From NCBI RefSeq assembly GCF_012295525.1, contig NZ_CP051167.1, positions 2,046,001 to 2,110,000 on the forward strand: DNA of 64,000 nucleotides, written 5' to 3'. Origin of the DNA: Oxynema aestuarii AP17. GTDB taxonomy: Bacteria; Cyanobacteriota; Cyanobacteriia; Cyanobacteriales; Laspinemataceae. The translations under genes were made by a program, and so were the position numbers. Positions 1 through 8,618 of the stretch are shown one piece after another (the first letter of the stretch is position 1; each line of letters starts with the position of its first letter). The notes under the pieces are model-generated. The model was not told where the DNA came from. It did no database searches and worked only from the letters and a program-made list of their open reading frames with translations.

Positions 1-1
1 T

Positions 2-373
2 TTAGAGGAGGATTACGCGGAAGAACTCCGCTTGCGTCAACGACACGATCGCCCGCGCAGCGCCTTTGTCGAAGTGATCCCCCTCGCGGAAGCCCAATTG
101 CCGAAAATTTGCTATCTCGTGATCGATCGCGGCGCCGAGTTGATTACCCGACCGTTGAAAGATTTTTCCGAATTGGGCAATATCCCCGCCCAGGAGGTGC
201 AAGAAAAAACCCTCCCGGTGTTCGACAATCACCGCGTCGCCCGTCGTTTTTCCGCCCGCAACCAACGGGTGATCAAGGTTCCCGATGGTAAGATGCTGCA
301 AAAAACGAGCAGTTATTTGCAAGAAAAGGGAATCACCCGCTTGTTATTTGACGGACAGGTTTATTCTCTCTAG
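2..373 (+). CDS. Hypothetical protein, C-terminal part (5' truncated by window edge)
   Basis: The reading frame is open from the first bases of the window and ends at a TAG at 371-373. It gives about 123 residues with no clear start, because an in-frame TTG at 32 has no ribosome binding site and the frame extends upstream of it. The translation is soluble, rich in charged residues, and has no transmembrane segment or signal peptide. I do not recognise the family. Codon use and the presence of GATCGC motifs match the neighbouring real genes, so I treat it as the 3' end of a genuine gene. The opposite-strand frame over the same bases is its shadow. Confidence 0.6.
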   Translation, partial: LEEDYAEELRLRQRHDRPRSAFVEVIPLAEAQLPKICYLVIDRGAELITRPLKDFSELGNIPAQEVQEKTLPVFDNHRVARRFSARNQRVIKVPDGKMLQKTSSYLQEKGITRLLFDGQVYSL

Positions 374-537
374 GTCGTTTCACCGTCAAGCATAGTATCA
401 TCAACGCAGCTACAAAGACCTGAATGGGTGGGTAAAACTCCCCGTGGTAGGACGTACAGTTAAAAGACGGTTGGCCGAAATTCTAGTTTCAGAGCTTCTC
501 AAGGAATTGGGATCTAAGCCCGAACAGTAGGAGCATC

Positions 538-567
538 AACCCCCTGAGTAGTCGAACTTAGGGGGTT
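538..567. terminator. Hairpin, possible terminator downstream of the partial gene
   Basis: An 8-bp perfect inverted repeat, AACCCCCT / AGGGGGTT, with a 14-nt loop is followed by ATTTT. It could end the transcript of the upstream partial gene, or be part of the left flank of the IS remnant. The stretch 374-630 holds no recognisable intact gene. Confidence 0.4.
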
Positions 568-629
568 ATTTTCTGGGAAACCTCAATCACTACAGAGAAA
601 GTTTAGAAAACCGTTTTAACCGACGTGAG

Positions 630-1369
630 CGAGAATTCCCCCATCTCAACGAAGTAGATGGGGGATGAAAGCGAACTTAGAATGAAGTTCGATCTTTTTG
701 TGATTTAATAAATCGATCGCTAAAAGTTTTACTGGTAATGTTGAGAGCAACAAGAGTCAGAATCTATCCTACCGCAAAACAACGACAGCACTTAGCCCAA
801 AGTTTTGGGTGTTGTCGTTTTGCTTGGAATTATGCTCTTAACCTAACCAATGAAACCTATAAAGCAACCGGAAAAGGTCTTTCTAGGTTCGCTATTCAGA
901 AAGAGATAACGAATCTCAAGAAAGAATATGAGTGGATGAAAGAGCCTTATTCTCAGTGCTTACAGGTGGTAGCTCTCAACTTATCTCCGGGGGGAATTAG
1001 TCAGGTCGGTTGGGGTCAATTTTGCACCCTGTTGAAATACAAGTGTGAGTGGGAAGGCAAAGTATATTACGAAGTCGATCGTTTTTTCCCTAGCTCTAAA
1101 ACTTGTAATGTCTGCCTAAATCAAGTCAGAAGCCTGACCCTCGATCTTAGGAGTTGGCAGTGTGAAAAGTGCGGGACTCAACACGATCGCGACATCAACG
1201 CTGCCAAAAAGATCGGAGATGAAGGAGTGCGGATTATATCCTCTGGGACGGGGGAGATCGCCGATCGCCCAAGTGTAAGTCGAGATAGTAGAGGTCGCAA
1301 GACCGCTACCGTTTCGCAGTTTGATGGGTAGGAAGCCCCAACCTGCGATCGCAGGTTGGGGTAGTTCAC
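630..1369 (+). mobile_element. TnpB-only IS200/IS605-type element remnant
   Basis: The element contains a deleted tnpB gene at 738-1331 flanked by structured ends. On the left, 638-664 forms a 9-bp hairpin (CCCCCATCT / AGATGGGGG). On the right, 1336-1361 is a perfect 26-nt palindrome centred on GCGATCGC, followed by TAGTTCAC at 1362-1369, which resembles the usual right end of cyanobacterial IS605-family elements. In this family the tnpB 3' end and right-end hairpin form the guide RNA scaffold, and the guide lies just outside the right end. No tnpA transposase is present. The exact left boundary is uncertain. Confidence 0.6.
738..1331 (+). pseudogene. tnpB: tnpB with large in-frame internal deletion
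   Basis: The 197-residue product has a normal TnpB N-terminus (residues 1-85, OrfB helix-turn-helix type, starting LRATRVRIYP) joined directly to a normal TnpB C-terminus. The C-terminus carries the zinc ribbon (CNVC ... CEKC) and the last RuvC aspartate in the motif HDRDINAA. TnpB proteins are usually near 400 residues. The missing middle includes the RuvC-I DxG aspartate and the RuvC-II glutamate, so no nuclease activity is expected. The junction lies near residues 84-90 and keeps the frame open. It could still make a small zinc-ribbon protein that binds the guide RNA, but decay by deletion is the simpler reading. Confidence 0.8.
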
Positions 1370-1896
1370 ATGTCATCAACCCTCATAGACTAGATTTTGG
1401 AAGAACCATTGAGGTTCTCAGCATCCGAGGTCTCCGATTCAGACCGCGATCGTCACCTCCTCATCCTTCGATCGCCACAAACAATTTCCTTTACTAAATA
1501 CAATCTTTATTTTTAGAAAAGGTTATCGATCCGGTTCTCGGATTAGATCCCTTGAATACCTAACTCGCTCCAGATCGTAGCGAGGCGATCGCCTTTCGGA
1601 TCGAAAAGATTTATCCGTATAAAATTGGCGATCGCCAATCATCGGCAAACTCTCTTAATTTCCTAATTACTCGAAGATCGGTAGACTCTTAAGTCTCGTG
1701 TTGTCGTGGTTTCTATCATTTTCTATTCCACGATCTGCCATGACGACGGTCATTATTTTTCAGATGCAATCCGGATTTTTTCTGCAAAAAGATTTCTATT
1801 TAGACAACAATCTCTATTATTTTTTCTTCATTTTTTTACCGGATGTAACCCTCACACCCGAGAAAGAAAAAATAGAAGCGCTGAGACGGTTTTTTT

Positions 1897-2167
1897 ATGA
1901 GCAGCTACAAATCTATCGTGGTTTTCAGCCTGTTGTTAATGGGTTTAGTTGCAAACTTCCGGAACGTTGCAGGAGATAATTCTATGGTTTCTCATGGTCC
2001 AGAACAGTCAATAGCGGCGCAACTGGATTCTGGAACTAATCAACCTTATCCCCACCGTGGAAGTGGCCGATAACAATTCCTCGATTTGGGAGATAAATTT
2101 CTTCCAGTCAATGGAAATTCGTTCGGGAAAAAGCCGAATCTATCACTTCAGATTTAGCGGTTTTTAA
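1897..2167 (+). pseudogene. Decayed small exported-protein gene (frameshifted)
   Basis: An ATG at 1897 opens a 58-residue frame ending at TAA 2071-2073. It starts with a plausible signal sequence: MSSYK, then a hydrophobic stretch of about 16 residues, then a polar region. After that stop, another frame continues with protein-like content (residues reading VEVADNNSSIWEINFF) up to a TAA at 2165-2167, which suggests one gene broken by a frameshift. The family is not recognised. The surrounding 1380-2385 is otherwise without a supported gene. A longer overlapping frame at 1698-1979 is low-complexity, phenylalanine-rich and probably not coding. Confidence 0.3.
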
Positions 2168-2385
2168 AAGGATAAGGAACCGGGGGTGTAGAATTCCACC
2201 AAATCGCCGACACTACAAATTTCTAGGGTTACACGAGCGCGCTCTTGTCCATTCTTTAGCAAAATTTAGGCACGAATCGGCGCGGAGCTATCGGGTCAGT
2301 CAGTCAATTGAAGGGAATCTAGCCGGAAAACTCGCTTGTTTACCAATGGATTGATAGCCAGCCGATTTTCGGATAGGCGATCGCC

Positions 2386-2428
2386 AATAAGAACAGGGAC
2401 ATGGTAACCCCATGTCCCTGTTCTTATT
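2386..2428 (-). terminator. Terminator hairpin downstream of ilvN
   Basis: A perfect 19-bp inverted repeat (2386-2404 with 2410-2428) has a 5-nt loop. It lies 24 bases beyond the ilvN stop codon. On the minus strand the stem ends in TTCTTATT, a weak U tract. Its length and position fit a transcription terminator or RNA-stabilising hairpin. Confidence 0.7.
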
Positions 2429-2451
2429 TATCTTCTCGATCGCCAGTTCTG

Positions 2452-2970
2452 CTAAATCTTCGCTTCCAAAGACTTGAGATATTCCGTATTGACCCCGGAT
2501 TCGCGAGTGAGCGCAATCTTACCCGTTCTCGAAATTTCGCGAATGCCAAATTTGTTGAGAACTTGAACGATCGCCACCATTTTACCGGGGTCGCCGACGA
2601 CTTCGATAATGAGAGAATCTTCCGCCACATCGACCACCCGCGCGCGGAAAATTTGCGCCAGTTCGACCACTTCCGATCGCGTGGTACTGTTGGCGTTGAC
2701 TTTAAGCAACATCAACTCCCGTTCGACGCACGGAGTTTCGGTAATGTCTTGAACCTTAAGGACGTGAATGAGTTTGTAGAGTTGTTTGGTTAACTGTTCG
2801 ATGACGCGATCGTCTCCCGTGACGACCATGGTAATTCGAGAAATGCCCAGTTGTTCGGCTGGTCCTACGGCCAAACTTTCAATATTGAAGCCGCGCCGAG
2901 CAAATAAACCCGCAATCCGGGTCAACACGCCTGCTTCATCTTCCACTAGAACAGAAAGTGTATGTTTCAT
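2452..2970 (-). CDS. ilvN: Acetolactate synthase small (regulatory) subunit
   Basis: This is the 172-residue regulatory subunit of acetohydroxyacid synthase, which starts valine, leucine and isoleucine synthesis. It binds the catalytic IlvB subunit and confers feedback inhibition by valine. The N-terminal ACT domain (about residues 3-76) begins [20 protein letters not shown] and continues [14 protein letters not shown], both typical of the family. The C-terminal half (about 85-170) is the second ACT-like domain, with the motif [18 protein letters not shown]. Length matches the family (160-175). The ATG at 2970 is the family start. It appears monocistronic with a strong hairpin downstream, and ilvB is not in the window. 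leuA at 60 kb is the only other branched-chain gene here. Confidence 0.95.
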   Translation of the reverse strand: MKHTLSVLVEDEAGVLTRIAGLFARRGFNIESLAVGPAEQLGISRITMVVTGDDRVIEQLTKQLYKLIHVLKVQDITETPCVERELMLLKVNANSTTRSEVVELAQIFRARVVDVAEDSLIIEVVGDPGKMVAIVQVLNKFGIREISRTGKIALTRESGVNTEYLKSLEAKI

Positions 2971-3354
2971 CAGTGACCGTCGCCCTTGTGAAAATCTAAG
3001 ATCTTCGATTCCTGTTGTAATTGCTTATTTTATCTTGACCCTCAGAAGTTGCGGTCTTTTTTAAGCTTATTGTTAGAGATAAGGACGAGGCGATCGCGTC
3101 GAGATCGCCAATCGGGTGAGTGTTCCGGAAACCGTTTGTCTCTACAGAAGAGAGCCTAAGATGCTCGATTCTAAAAGATTTGGCTGCAATCGAGTCTTCG
3201 GTCTACCATGCGATCGAGACAGGCGTTCTCGTCACGGATCCACTGAAGCGGCGATCGCCCGGCGATCGCGATCGGTGTCATCTATCTTTAGATAGACCGA
3301 GATCGTCCTCGTCATCGCATACTATCTGAACATCCATTTTGGGAGACAAATGAT
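2971..3354. other. Intergenic region between divergent ilvN and BON gene
   Basis: These 384 bases lie between two divergently transcribed genes and must hold both promoters. I see HIP1-type sites and a GGGAGA ribosome binding site 9 bases before the ATG at 3355. No RNA gene or protein gene is supported. Confidence 0.5.
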
Positions 3355-3741
3355 ATGGGTTGGTTAAATCGCATTTTTGATATGGTCACGCCGGGTGGCG
3401 AACCGGAAACCATCGAAGCTCCTCCACCGGACGATCCCTCCGGTCCGGCGCAAGCGTACAGCGTCCCCAAAGCGCCGGAAGATCCCTCTACCCCTCCGGA
3501 ACGGCTGGGATTAAATGGAGAATACGACCAAAGTGGCTTGGCGAAACGAGTCGCCCTCGCTCTCGACCAAAATCCCGATACCGACGACTTCGAGCGCCTC
3601 TGGGTCGCGCAAACTGGCGGTACGGTGGTTTTAAAAGGTGAAGTTCCCTCTCAAGACGATTTAGACCGGGTGGTCAACGTTGCCAGTGGCGTTTATGGCG
3701 CTACGGGGGTAAATACGGACGAGGTAACGATTACGGGTTAA
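3355..3741 (+). CDS. BON domain protein
   Basis: A 128-residue protein. After a short N-terminal segment (MGWLNRIFDMVTPGG) and a proline-rich linker (residues 20-55), residues about 58-127 form a BON domain: KRVALALDQNP, then a hydrophobic strand with VVLKGEVPSQDDLDRVV, then GVYGATGVNTDEVTI. BON domains bind phospholipid or act as small adaptor modules in envelope and channel proteins. There is no signal peptide, so it is probably cytoplasmic or membrane-peripheral. The start at 3355 is supported by GGGAGA upstream. A 13-bp tandem triplication lies across its stop codon. Confidence 0.8.
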   Translation: MGWLNRIFDMVTPGGEPETIEAPPPDDPSGPAQAYSVPKAPEDPSTPPERLGLNGEYDQSGLAKRVALALDQNPDTDDFERLWVAQTGGTVVLKGEVPSQDDLDRVVNVASGVYGATGVNTDEVTITG

Positions 3742-3771
3742 TTTTACGGGTTAATTTTACGGGTTAATTTT
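3733..3771. repeat. 13-bp tandem repeat x3 across the BON stop codon
   Basis: The unit ACGGGTTAATTTT is repeated three times exactly. The first copy encodes the last residues and the stop codon (GGT TAA). The additional copies lie in the 3' untranslated region and carry further in-phase or shifted TAA triplets. Confidence 0.9.
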
Positions 3772-3798
3772 CCGTCAGTCCTTAACCTAAGCTCGAAA

Positions 3799-3834
3799 AA
3801 GCGGGGACGATCGCGATCGCGATCGTCCCCGCTT
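3799..3834. terminator. Bidirectional terminator built from HIP1 sequence
   Basis: A perfect 36-nt palindrome begins AAGCGGGGACGATCG and is centred on overlapping GCGATCGC octamers. It is preceded by an A run on the plus strand, which gives a U run on the minus strand. It sits between the convergent BON gene and the antiporter gene and could terminate both. Confidence 0.75.
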
Positions 3835-3856
3835 GGCGTTACGAATTGGTGTGGTG

Positions 3857-5281
3857 CTAGTCCTTCGTAGACCCGACCACTTCAGGTGTAGTGACAGGTT
3901 CGCGAAATACCAATCGCAATAAGGGAGGAGCGACAAATGTTGTCAGGATGACCATCATGATGATGGCGGCTTGTAGGGCATCGGAAAGGGCGCCACTGGC
4001 GGCTCCGACTCCAGCAAAGACCAACCCGACTTCACCTCGGGGAATCATACCAATGCCAATCCCCAAACGCTTGACTTCTGTTTGTCCAAATACGCTATAT
4101 CCGGCAACGACTTTGCCAATAATGGCGACCACGATTAAAAAGGCCGCGATGATTAGCCCTTCTCGGTTGCTCGGAACCGCAGGATTGAGAACGCCGAGGT
4201 TCGTTTTGGCGCCGACGACCACGAAGAAAACCGGGACGAAAACATCGGCGACGGGAACGACTTGTTCTTCCAGTTCTTGTTGTTTCTCAGTTTCTCCCAA
4301 GACTAAGCCTGCGGCAAACGCGCCCAAAATGGCTTCTAAGTGAATTGCCGCACCAATATAGGACAGGATAAAGGCAATCACGAGAGCGGAGATTAAGAGC
4401 GGACCGCGCGTTTTGAGCTCTTTAACAAAACTGACGTAGTAAGGACTCAAAAATCGTCCTAGGAGAATCACGCCGACGAGAAAGGCTCCGGCGCTGACGA
4501 TTAAAACGAGAATGTTGGTGACTTCGACTTCACCGGTTTTCACCAAGCTGGCGACGACGGCGAGGACGATAATCCCGAGAATATCGTCGAGAACTGCCGC
4601 GCCGATAATGATCTGACCTTCTTTTGAACTGAGTTGTCCGATTTCGGCCAACACTTTTGCGGTAATCCCGATACTGGTCGCCGTAAGGGCGGCGCCTGCA
4701 AAAATAGCCGGGATCGTGGCGACGTGGAACAGGGTAATTAAACCGACGGTTCCCGCCGTAAAGGGCGCGACAACCCCGACGACGGCAACTACGGCGGCTT
4801 GCGGGCCGTATTTGATCAGTTCTTTGAGTTCCGATTCCAGGCCGATTTCAAACAGCAAAATGATGACGCCAAGTTCGGCAAAGATCGTAATGACTTCACT
4901 TTGCGCTTCAAAGGTGGCGATCGCGGCTGCAGGTTCTAAACCTGTGGTCTTTTGCAGCACGCTGATAATCACTGACTCGCTGCCGTCTACTCCACTTTCG
5001 GGAAAGATGAGTAGTTTGAAGACGGATACGCCGACGATGACGCCTCCGACCAAGTCCCCGAGGACGGGGGGCAGGTTAATGCGCGTGCAAATTTCACCGC
5101 CAATTTTGCTGGCGAGGTAGATGACAACTAAACTCAGCAGAACCCCAGCAACAATGATGGATTCTTCTGGTTTGGCGGCTTCGGCGGTTTCCGCCGCAGC
5201 CAGTAAGGGTGCAATGGTTCCCTGACCCGGTAGGTACAAGTTGGGGGAAAGGGAGGTCATAAACGTCAGGAAATCTGCCAT
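3857..5281 (-). CDS. nhaS3: Na+/H+ antiporter, CPA2 family (NhaS3-like)
   Basis: A 474-residue polytopic membrane protein with about 12-13 hydrophobic segments. It is a cation:proton antiporter of the CPA2 family. The family core is visible: LPPVLGDLVGGVIVGVSV, then a helix with ELGVIILLFEIGLESEL, the unwound-helix aspartates in GAAVLDDILGIIVLA, and a C-terminal IGIGMIPRGEVGLVFAGVG motif. The length and the N-terminal alanine-rich region before the first helix resemble cyanobacterial NhaS3, which acts in the thylakoid membrane in Synechocystis. That location is known for the homologue and only inferred here. It is transcribed alone, convergent with the BON gene. Confidence 0.85.
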   Translation of the reverse strand: MADFLTFMTSLSPNLYLPGQGTIAPLLAAAETAEAAKPEESIIVAGVLLSLVVIYLASKIGGEICTRINLPPVLGDLVGGVIVGVSVFKLLIFPESGVDGSESVIISVLQKTTGLEPAAAIATFEAQSEVITIFAELGVIILLFEIGLESELKELIKYGPQAAVVAVVGVVAPFTAGTVGLITLFHVATIPAIFAGAALTATSIGITAKVLAEIGQLSSKEGQIIIGAAVLDDILGIIVLAVVASLVKTGEVEVTNILVLIVSAGAFLVGVILLGRFLSPYYVSFVKELKTRGPLLISALVIAFILSYIGAAIHLEAILGAFAAGLVLGETEKQQELEEQVVPVADVFVPVFFVVVGAKTNLGVLNPAVPSNREGLIIAAFLIVVAIIGKVVAGYSVFGQTEVKRLGIGIGMIPRGEVGLVFAGVGAASGALSDALQAAIIMMVILTTFVAPPLLRLVFREPVTTPEVVGSTKD

Positions 5282-5674
5282 TTATTTCGCAGAACTCTTT
5301 GAGTGCAATTTACAAGTCTACTTCGATTTTCTTGATAAAATACTAGTATTATCTAGTGTTTTTGTCTTTTCTGTTATAATTATCGCTTTTGTTTAGGATA
5401 AGGTATTAACAAATTATTCCAGGGACTCGGGGAGAGCGCCCCGATACCGATCTCGATAAAATTTTTAATTTTAAAGTCTTGACAAATTTACCGATTCCTG
5501 CTGCATTTCTCGGTAAAAATGAAGCCCTCGACGGGATAAAATCGAAGCTCGGCAAACGCTGAAAGGAATGGTTTGTAAAGGGTTGGCGGTTGCGAGTCGA
5601 TCGCATTTTAGCGGAATTTGACGGGGCGATCGATCGCGATCGCCCCTCGATCGCTTCGGTTTTCTTAGTTCAAT
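5282..5674. other. Intergenic, near-palindromic HIP1 hairpin at 5623-5646
   Basis: This 393-base gap separates the antiporter from cbiX, both on the minus strand. Bases 5623-5646 form a 10-bp stem (GGGGCGATCG / CGATCGCCCC) 29 bases after the cbiX stop, a likely terminator-type structure without a clear U tract. The short frames here have no protein-like features, and I see nothing else. Confidence 0.4.
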
Positions 5675-6721
5675 TTAGGGAGCCTGCCAAATGCGATCGT
5701 GGTAGACTTGTTCGTCCGCATACGGATCCGGTGCCGAGCCGTCATGGTGATGGTGTCCGTGATGATGTCCGTGATGATGTCCGTGATGGTGTCCGTGATG
5801 GTGTCCGGCTTCGGCAGAACCGGAATTGAGTGCGGCTAAGCGGAATTTACACGCTTCGCAATTCATCTGCACTTGACCGAGTTGGGTTTCGATTTCGCGA
5901 TCGCGCACCACCTGCAACAGTTGCGGCTGAATCCCCATTTCCGGCAAACAGGTCATCTCGATTTCGGGGAACTGTTGCTGTTGTTGAGCGGTAATCTGAA
6001 AAATCTTCTCGACCAAGACCCCGGTAAAGAGGAAATAGGGTAGAACGATAATCCGTTTGGGTTTGTAAAAACGAGCGCGATGGAAACCTTCTTCCAAACG
6101 GGGGTGAGTAATCCCAATAAAACAGGTTTCCACGGTTTTGTAACCGCTTCCTTCCCACAGCATCCGTGCCATTTTATACACGTCCCCATTGGCGTCCGGA
6201 TCGCTCGAACCCCGTCCCACAAAGAGCAAGACCGTTTCGGCGCGATCGATCCGATCGGGATTGTGTTCCGGGCGATCGAGCTGTTCGAGGCGATCGCGCC
6301 ACAAATCTAAAATCCCCGGGGTAATGCCGAAATGACGCCCGTAGTGGAACTTTAACTCTGGATGACGACTTCTCGCCCGATCTAATTCGTTGGTAATATC
6401 GAACTTATTGTGTCGCGCGGCAAATAGCAGGATCGGCAGCACGGAAAATTCTGTATATCCTTGCTCCACACAGCGATCGATCCCTTCTTGAATCGTCGGT
6501 CCGGTCAATTCCAGAAAACAGGGAACCACGGGACGCGATCGATCTAAAACTTGATAACTTGAAGCAAAATCGAGAAAGGTTTGTCGTCCCTGTTCGTTGC
6601 GAGTTCCATGACCGACCAGTAATAAGGGACGTTGGATCGGCAGTGGCTCCAAGGATAAATCTTCGATAACTTGGGAGTTGGCGTTAAGTGCTGTCAAATC
6701 GTTAGTTTCAAGCGTCGGCAT
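5675..6721 (-). CDS. cbiX: Sirohydrochlorin cobaltochelatase, long CbiX with His-rich tail
   Basis: This chelatase inserts a divalent metal into sirohydrochlorin: cobalt for cobalamin, or possibly iron or nickel. It is the long, two-domain form (348 residues). The first CbiX domain (about 31-150) starts [19 protein letters not shown] with the catalytic-type His, and the second (about 165-300) starts [17 protein letters not shown]. Near the C-terminus is MNCEAC, matching the MxCxxC iron-sulfur motif described for Bacillus megaterium CbiX. A histidine-rich tail follows, with five GHHH-type repeats, also known from that protein. I chose the ATG at 6721 because AAAGGAG lies upstream and the longer frame would translate a cobalamin riboswitch. 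The riboswitch supports cobalt/B12 metabolism as its role. Confidence 0.9.
   Translation of the reverse strand: MPTLETNDLTALNANSQVIEDLSLEPLPIQRPLLLVGHGTRNEQGRQTFLDFASSYQVLDRSRPVVPCFLELTGPTIQEGIDRCVEQGYTEFSVLPILLFAARHNKFDITNELDRARSRHPELKFHYGRHFGITPGILDLWRDRLEQLDRPEHNPDRIDRAETVLLFVGRGSSDPDANGDVYKMARMLWEGSGYKTVETCFIGITHPRLEEGFHRARFYKPKRIIVLPYFLFTGVLVEKIFQITAQQQQQFPEIEMTCLPEMGIQPQLLQVVRDREIETQLGQVQMNCEACKFRLAALNSGSAEAGHHHGHHHGHHHGHHHGHHHHDGSAPDPYADEQVYHDRIWQAP
5749..5808. repeat. 12-bp tandem repeat x5 encoding the CbiX His tail
   Basis: Five 12-bp units of the type GATGRTGTCCGT encode repeated GHHH on the minus strand. The units differ only at one purine, so copy number can change by slippage without breaking the frame. 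Confidence 0.9.
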
Positions 6722-6759
6722 GAATTTGGTAACTCCTTTCCCGTGCGAGGCAGGAAATC

Positions 6760-6950
6760 GAGTGAGCAGGTAACAGACAGGCATTCTGGCTCGCGATCTC
6801 GGTCGGGTTCGCTTCCCCGGTCTCCCCGGAGACCCCTCGTGTTGTTTCCCTCGGCGACAAACCCCCCCATCCGGTTCGCTGACAGTTGCCGCACAGCCCC
6901 GGAGTTCCACCGGAGTTTCCCCGTACTGCTACCGTTCACGTTTGCCTGGT
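6760..6950 (-). promoter_or_regulatory. Cobalamin (AdoCbl) riboswitch upstream of cbiX
   Basis: Read on the minus strand, the region contains GGGGAAACTCCGGTGGAACT followed by CCGGGGCTGTGCGGCAACTGT, which match the conserved core of the cobalamin riboswitch including the B12 box. A GAGCCAGAATGCCTG segment lies near the 3' side, as in the consensus. It ends about 40 nt before the cbiX ATG, and AAAGGAG precedes that ATG. Translation or transcription of cbiX is therefore probably repressed when cobalamin is abundant. Boundaries are approximate. Confidence 0.88.
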
Positions 6951-7085
6951 CATTTTAGCCTATTCCCTGTCTCCCCAGAATCCCGGGGTGGGGGGTGAGG
7001 GGCGATCGAAGCGCGATCGCGTTCGACGGCGCCGAGTTCGTTAATCTTTTCTAAAATAAGACTACGCCCGACCTTTTTACCCCCA

Positions 7086-7832
7086 ATGACTATGTCTGTT
7101 CTCCAACAGCGCGATCGCGCCTCCGATAAAGAATCTCCTGAAACCGAAGTTAAAGATGTTATAGTTCCTCCGTGCGATCGCTACAGTGACGAACCGCCCT
7201 TGGAAACTTACTTACACTTGCAGCAAATGATGCTGCTAATTAAATGTCTCGAATGGTTGTGGCAAGACCGCGATGACTTTTTTGCCACGGGGAATCAAAC
7301 CATTTATTATTCCGCCAATCAACGCAAATCGGAAGACTTTCGCGGTCCGGATTTCTTCGTCGTTTTAAATACCCGACGCCAACCGCGCAAAAGTTGGACG
7401 GTTTGGGAAGAAGACGGCAAATATCCTAATTTAATCGTCGAACTGCTTTCGGCGAGTACCGCTCAAGTAGACCGGGAATTGAAAAAACAAATTTATCAAG
7501 ATATTTTTCGCACTCCCGATTATTTTTGGTTTGACCCAGATTCTCTGGAGTTCGCCGGATTTCATTTAAGCGATGGCTCTTATCACCCTTTGGAGGCCAA
7601 CCCTCGCGGTCATTTGTGGAGCGAACAATTACAATTATTTTTAGGTATTGACAATCGCCAGTTGCGCTTTTTCACTCCCGAGGGGGAATTAGTCCCGACG
7701 CCGGAAGAAGCGGCGAAATTAGCTCAACAAGAAGTTAACCGGGAACGCCAAGAAAGAGAGCTGGCTCAACAAGAAATCGATCGCCTCAGTCAAAAGTTAA
7801 GAGAATTAGGAATAGATCCGAATAGATTATAA
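7086..7832 (+). CDS. Uma2 family protein, tandem copy 1
   Basis: A 248-residue protein of the Uma2 (DUF820) family, which has a PD-(D/E)XK nuclease-like fold and is greatly expanded in cyanobacteria with no settled function. The core motifs are the segment reading [12 protein letters not shown], then [18 protein letters not shown] with the acidic ELLS, and [18 protein letters not shown]. The C-terminus (about 205-245) is a charged coiled coil with the 14-residue motif QEVNRERQERELAQ, ending LRELGIDPNRL. The first 22 residues differ from copies 2 and 3. The remainder is almost identical to them at DNA level. It starts a three-gene array with 15-base gaps. Confidence 0.85.
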   Translation: MTMSVLQQRDRASDKESPETEVKDVIVPPCDRYSDEPPLETYLHLQQMMLLIKCLEWLWQDRDDFFATGNQTIYYSANQRKSEDFRGPDFFVVLNTRRQPRKSWTVWEEDGKYPNLIVELLSASTAQVDRELKKQIYQDIFRTPDYFWFDPDSLEFAGFHLSDGSYHPLEANPRGHLWSEQLQLFLGIDNRQLRFFTPEGELVPTPEEAAKLAQQEVNRERQERELAQQEIDRLSQKLRELGIDPNRL

Positions 7833-7847
7833 ACCCGAGGAAGAACC

Positions 7848-8603
7848 ATGCCTGTTACCAAAACATTGGAAAACCAGGGGAAAGATGTTATAGTTCCTCC
7901 GTGCGATCGCTACAGTGACGAACCGCCCTTGGAAACTTACTTACACTTGCAGCAAATGATGCTGCTAATTAAATGTCTCGAATGGTTGTGGCAAGACCGC
8001 GATGACTTTTTTGCCACGGGGAATCAAACCATTTATTATTCCGCCAATCAACGCAAATCGGAAGACTTTCGCGGTCCGGATTTCTTCGTTGTTTTAAATA
8101 CCCAACGCCAACCGCGCAAAAGTTGGACGGTTTGGGAAGAAGACGGCAAATATCCTAATTTAATCGTCGAACTGCTTTCGGCGAGTACCGCTCAAGTAGA
8201 CCGGGAATTGAAAAAACAAATTTATCAAGATATTTTTCGCACTCCCGATTATTTTTGGTTTGACCCAGATTCTCTGGAGTTCGCCGGATTTCATTTAAGC
8301 GATGGCTCTTATCAATCTTTGGAGGCCAACCCTCGCGGTCATTTGTGGAGCGAACAATTACAATTATTTTTAGGTATTGACAATCGCCAGTTGCGCTTTT
8401 TCACTCCCGAGGGGGAATTAGTCCCGACGCCGGAAGAAGCGGCGAAATTAGCTCAACAAGAAGTTAACCGGGAACGCCAAGAAAGAGAGCTGGCTCAACA
8501 AGAAGTTAACCGGGAACGCCAAGAAAGAGAGCTGGCTCAACAAGAAATCAATCGCCTCAGTCAAAAGTTAAGAGAATTAGGAATAGATCCGAATAGATTA
8601 TAA
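7848..8603 (+). CDS. Uma2 family protein, tandem copy 2
   Basis: A 251-residue paralogue nearly identical to copy 1 from residue 11 onward. It starts [13 protein letters not shown], with GAGGAAGAACC just upstream as ribosome binding site. It carries one extra 14-residue (two-heptad, 42-bp) unit in the C-terminal coiled coil compared with copy 1. It differs at an Arg-to-Gln site (NTQRQP) and reads YQSLEA where copies 1 and 3 read YHPLEA. The 15-base spacing and conserved leader imply cotranscription with copies 1 and 3. The biochemical function is unknown. Confidence 0.85.
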   Translation: MPVTKTLENQGKDVIVPPCDRYSDEPPLETYLHLQQMMLLIKCLEWLWQDRDDFFATGNQTIYYSANQRKSEDFRGPDFFVVLNTQRQPRKSWTVWEEDGKYPNLIVELLSASTAQVDRELKKQIYQDIFRTPDYFWFDPDSLEFAGFHLSDGSYQSLEANPRGHLWSEQLQLFLGIDNRQLRFFTPEGELVPTPEEAAKLAQQEVNRERQERELAQQEVNRERQERELAQQEINRLSQKLRELGIDPNRL

Positions 8604-8618
8604 ACCCGAGGAAGAACC

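Noticed and set aside
1698-1979. 93-codon frame rich in phenylalanine
   Set aside because: No ribosome binding site, low-complexity FFF runs from T-rich DNA and no family resemblance. The overlapping frame from 1897 with a signal-like start is more protein-like.
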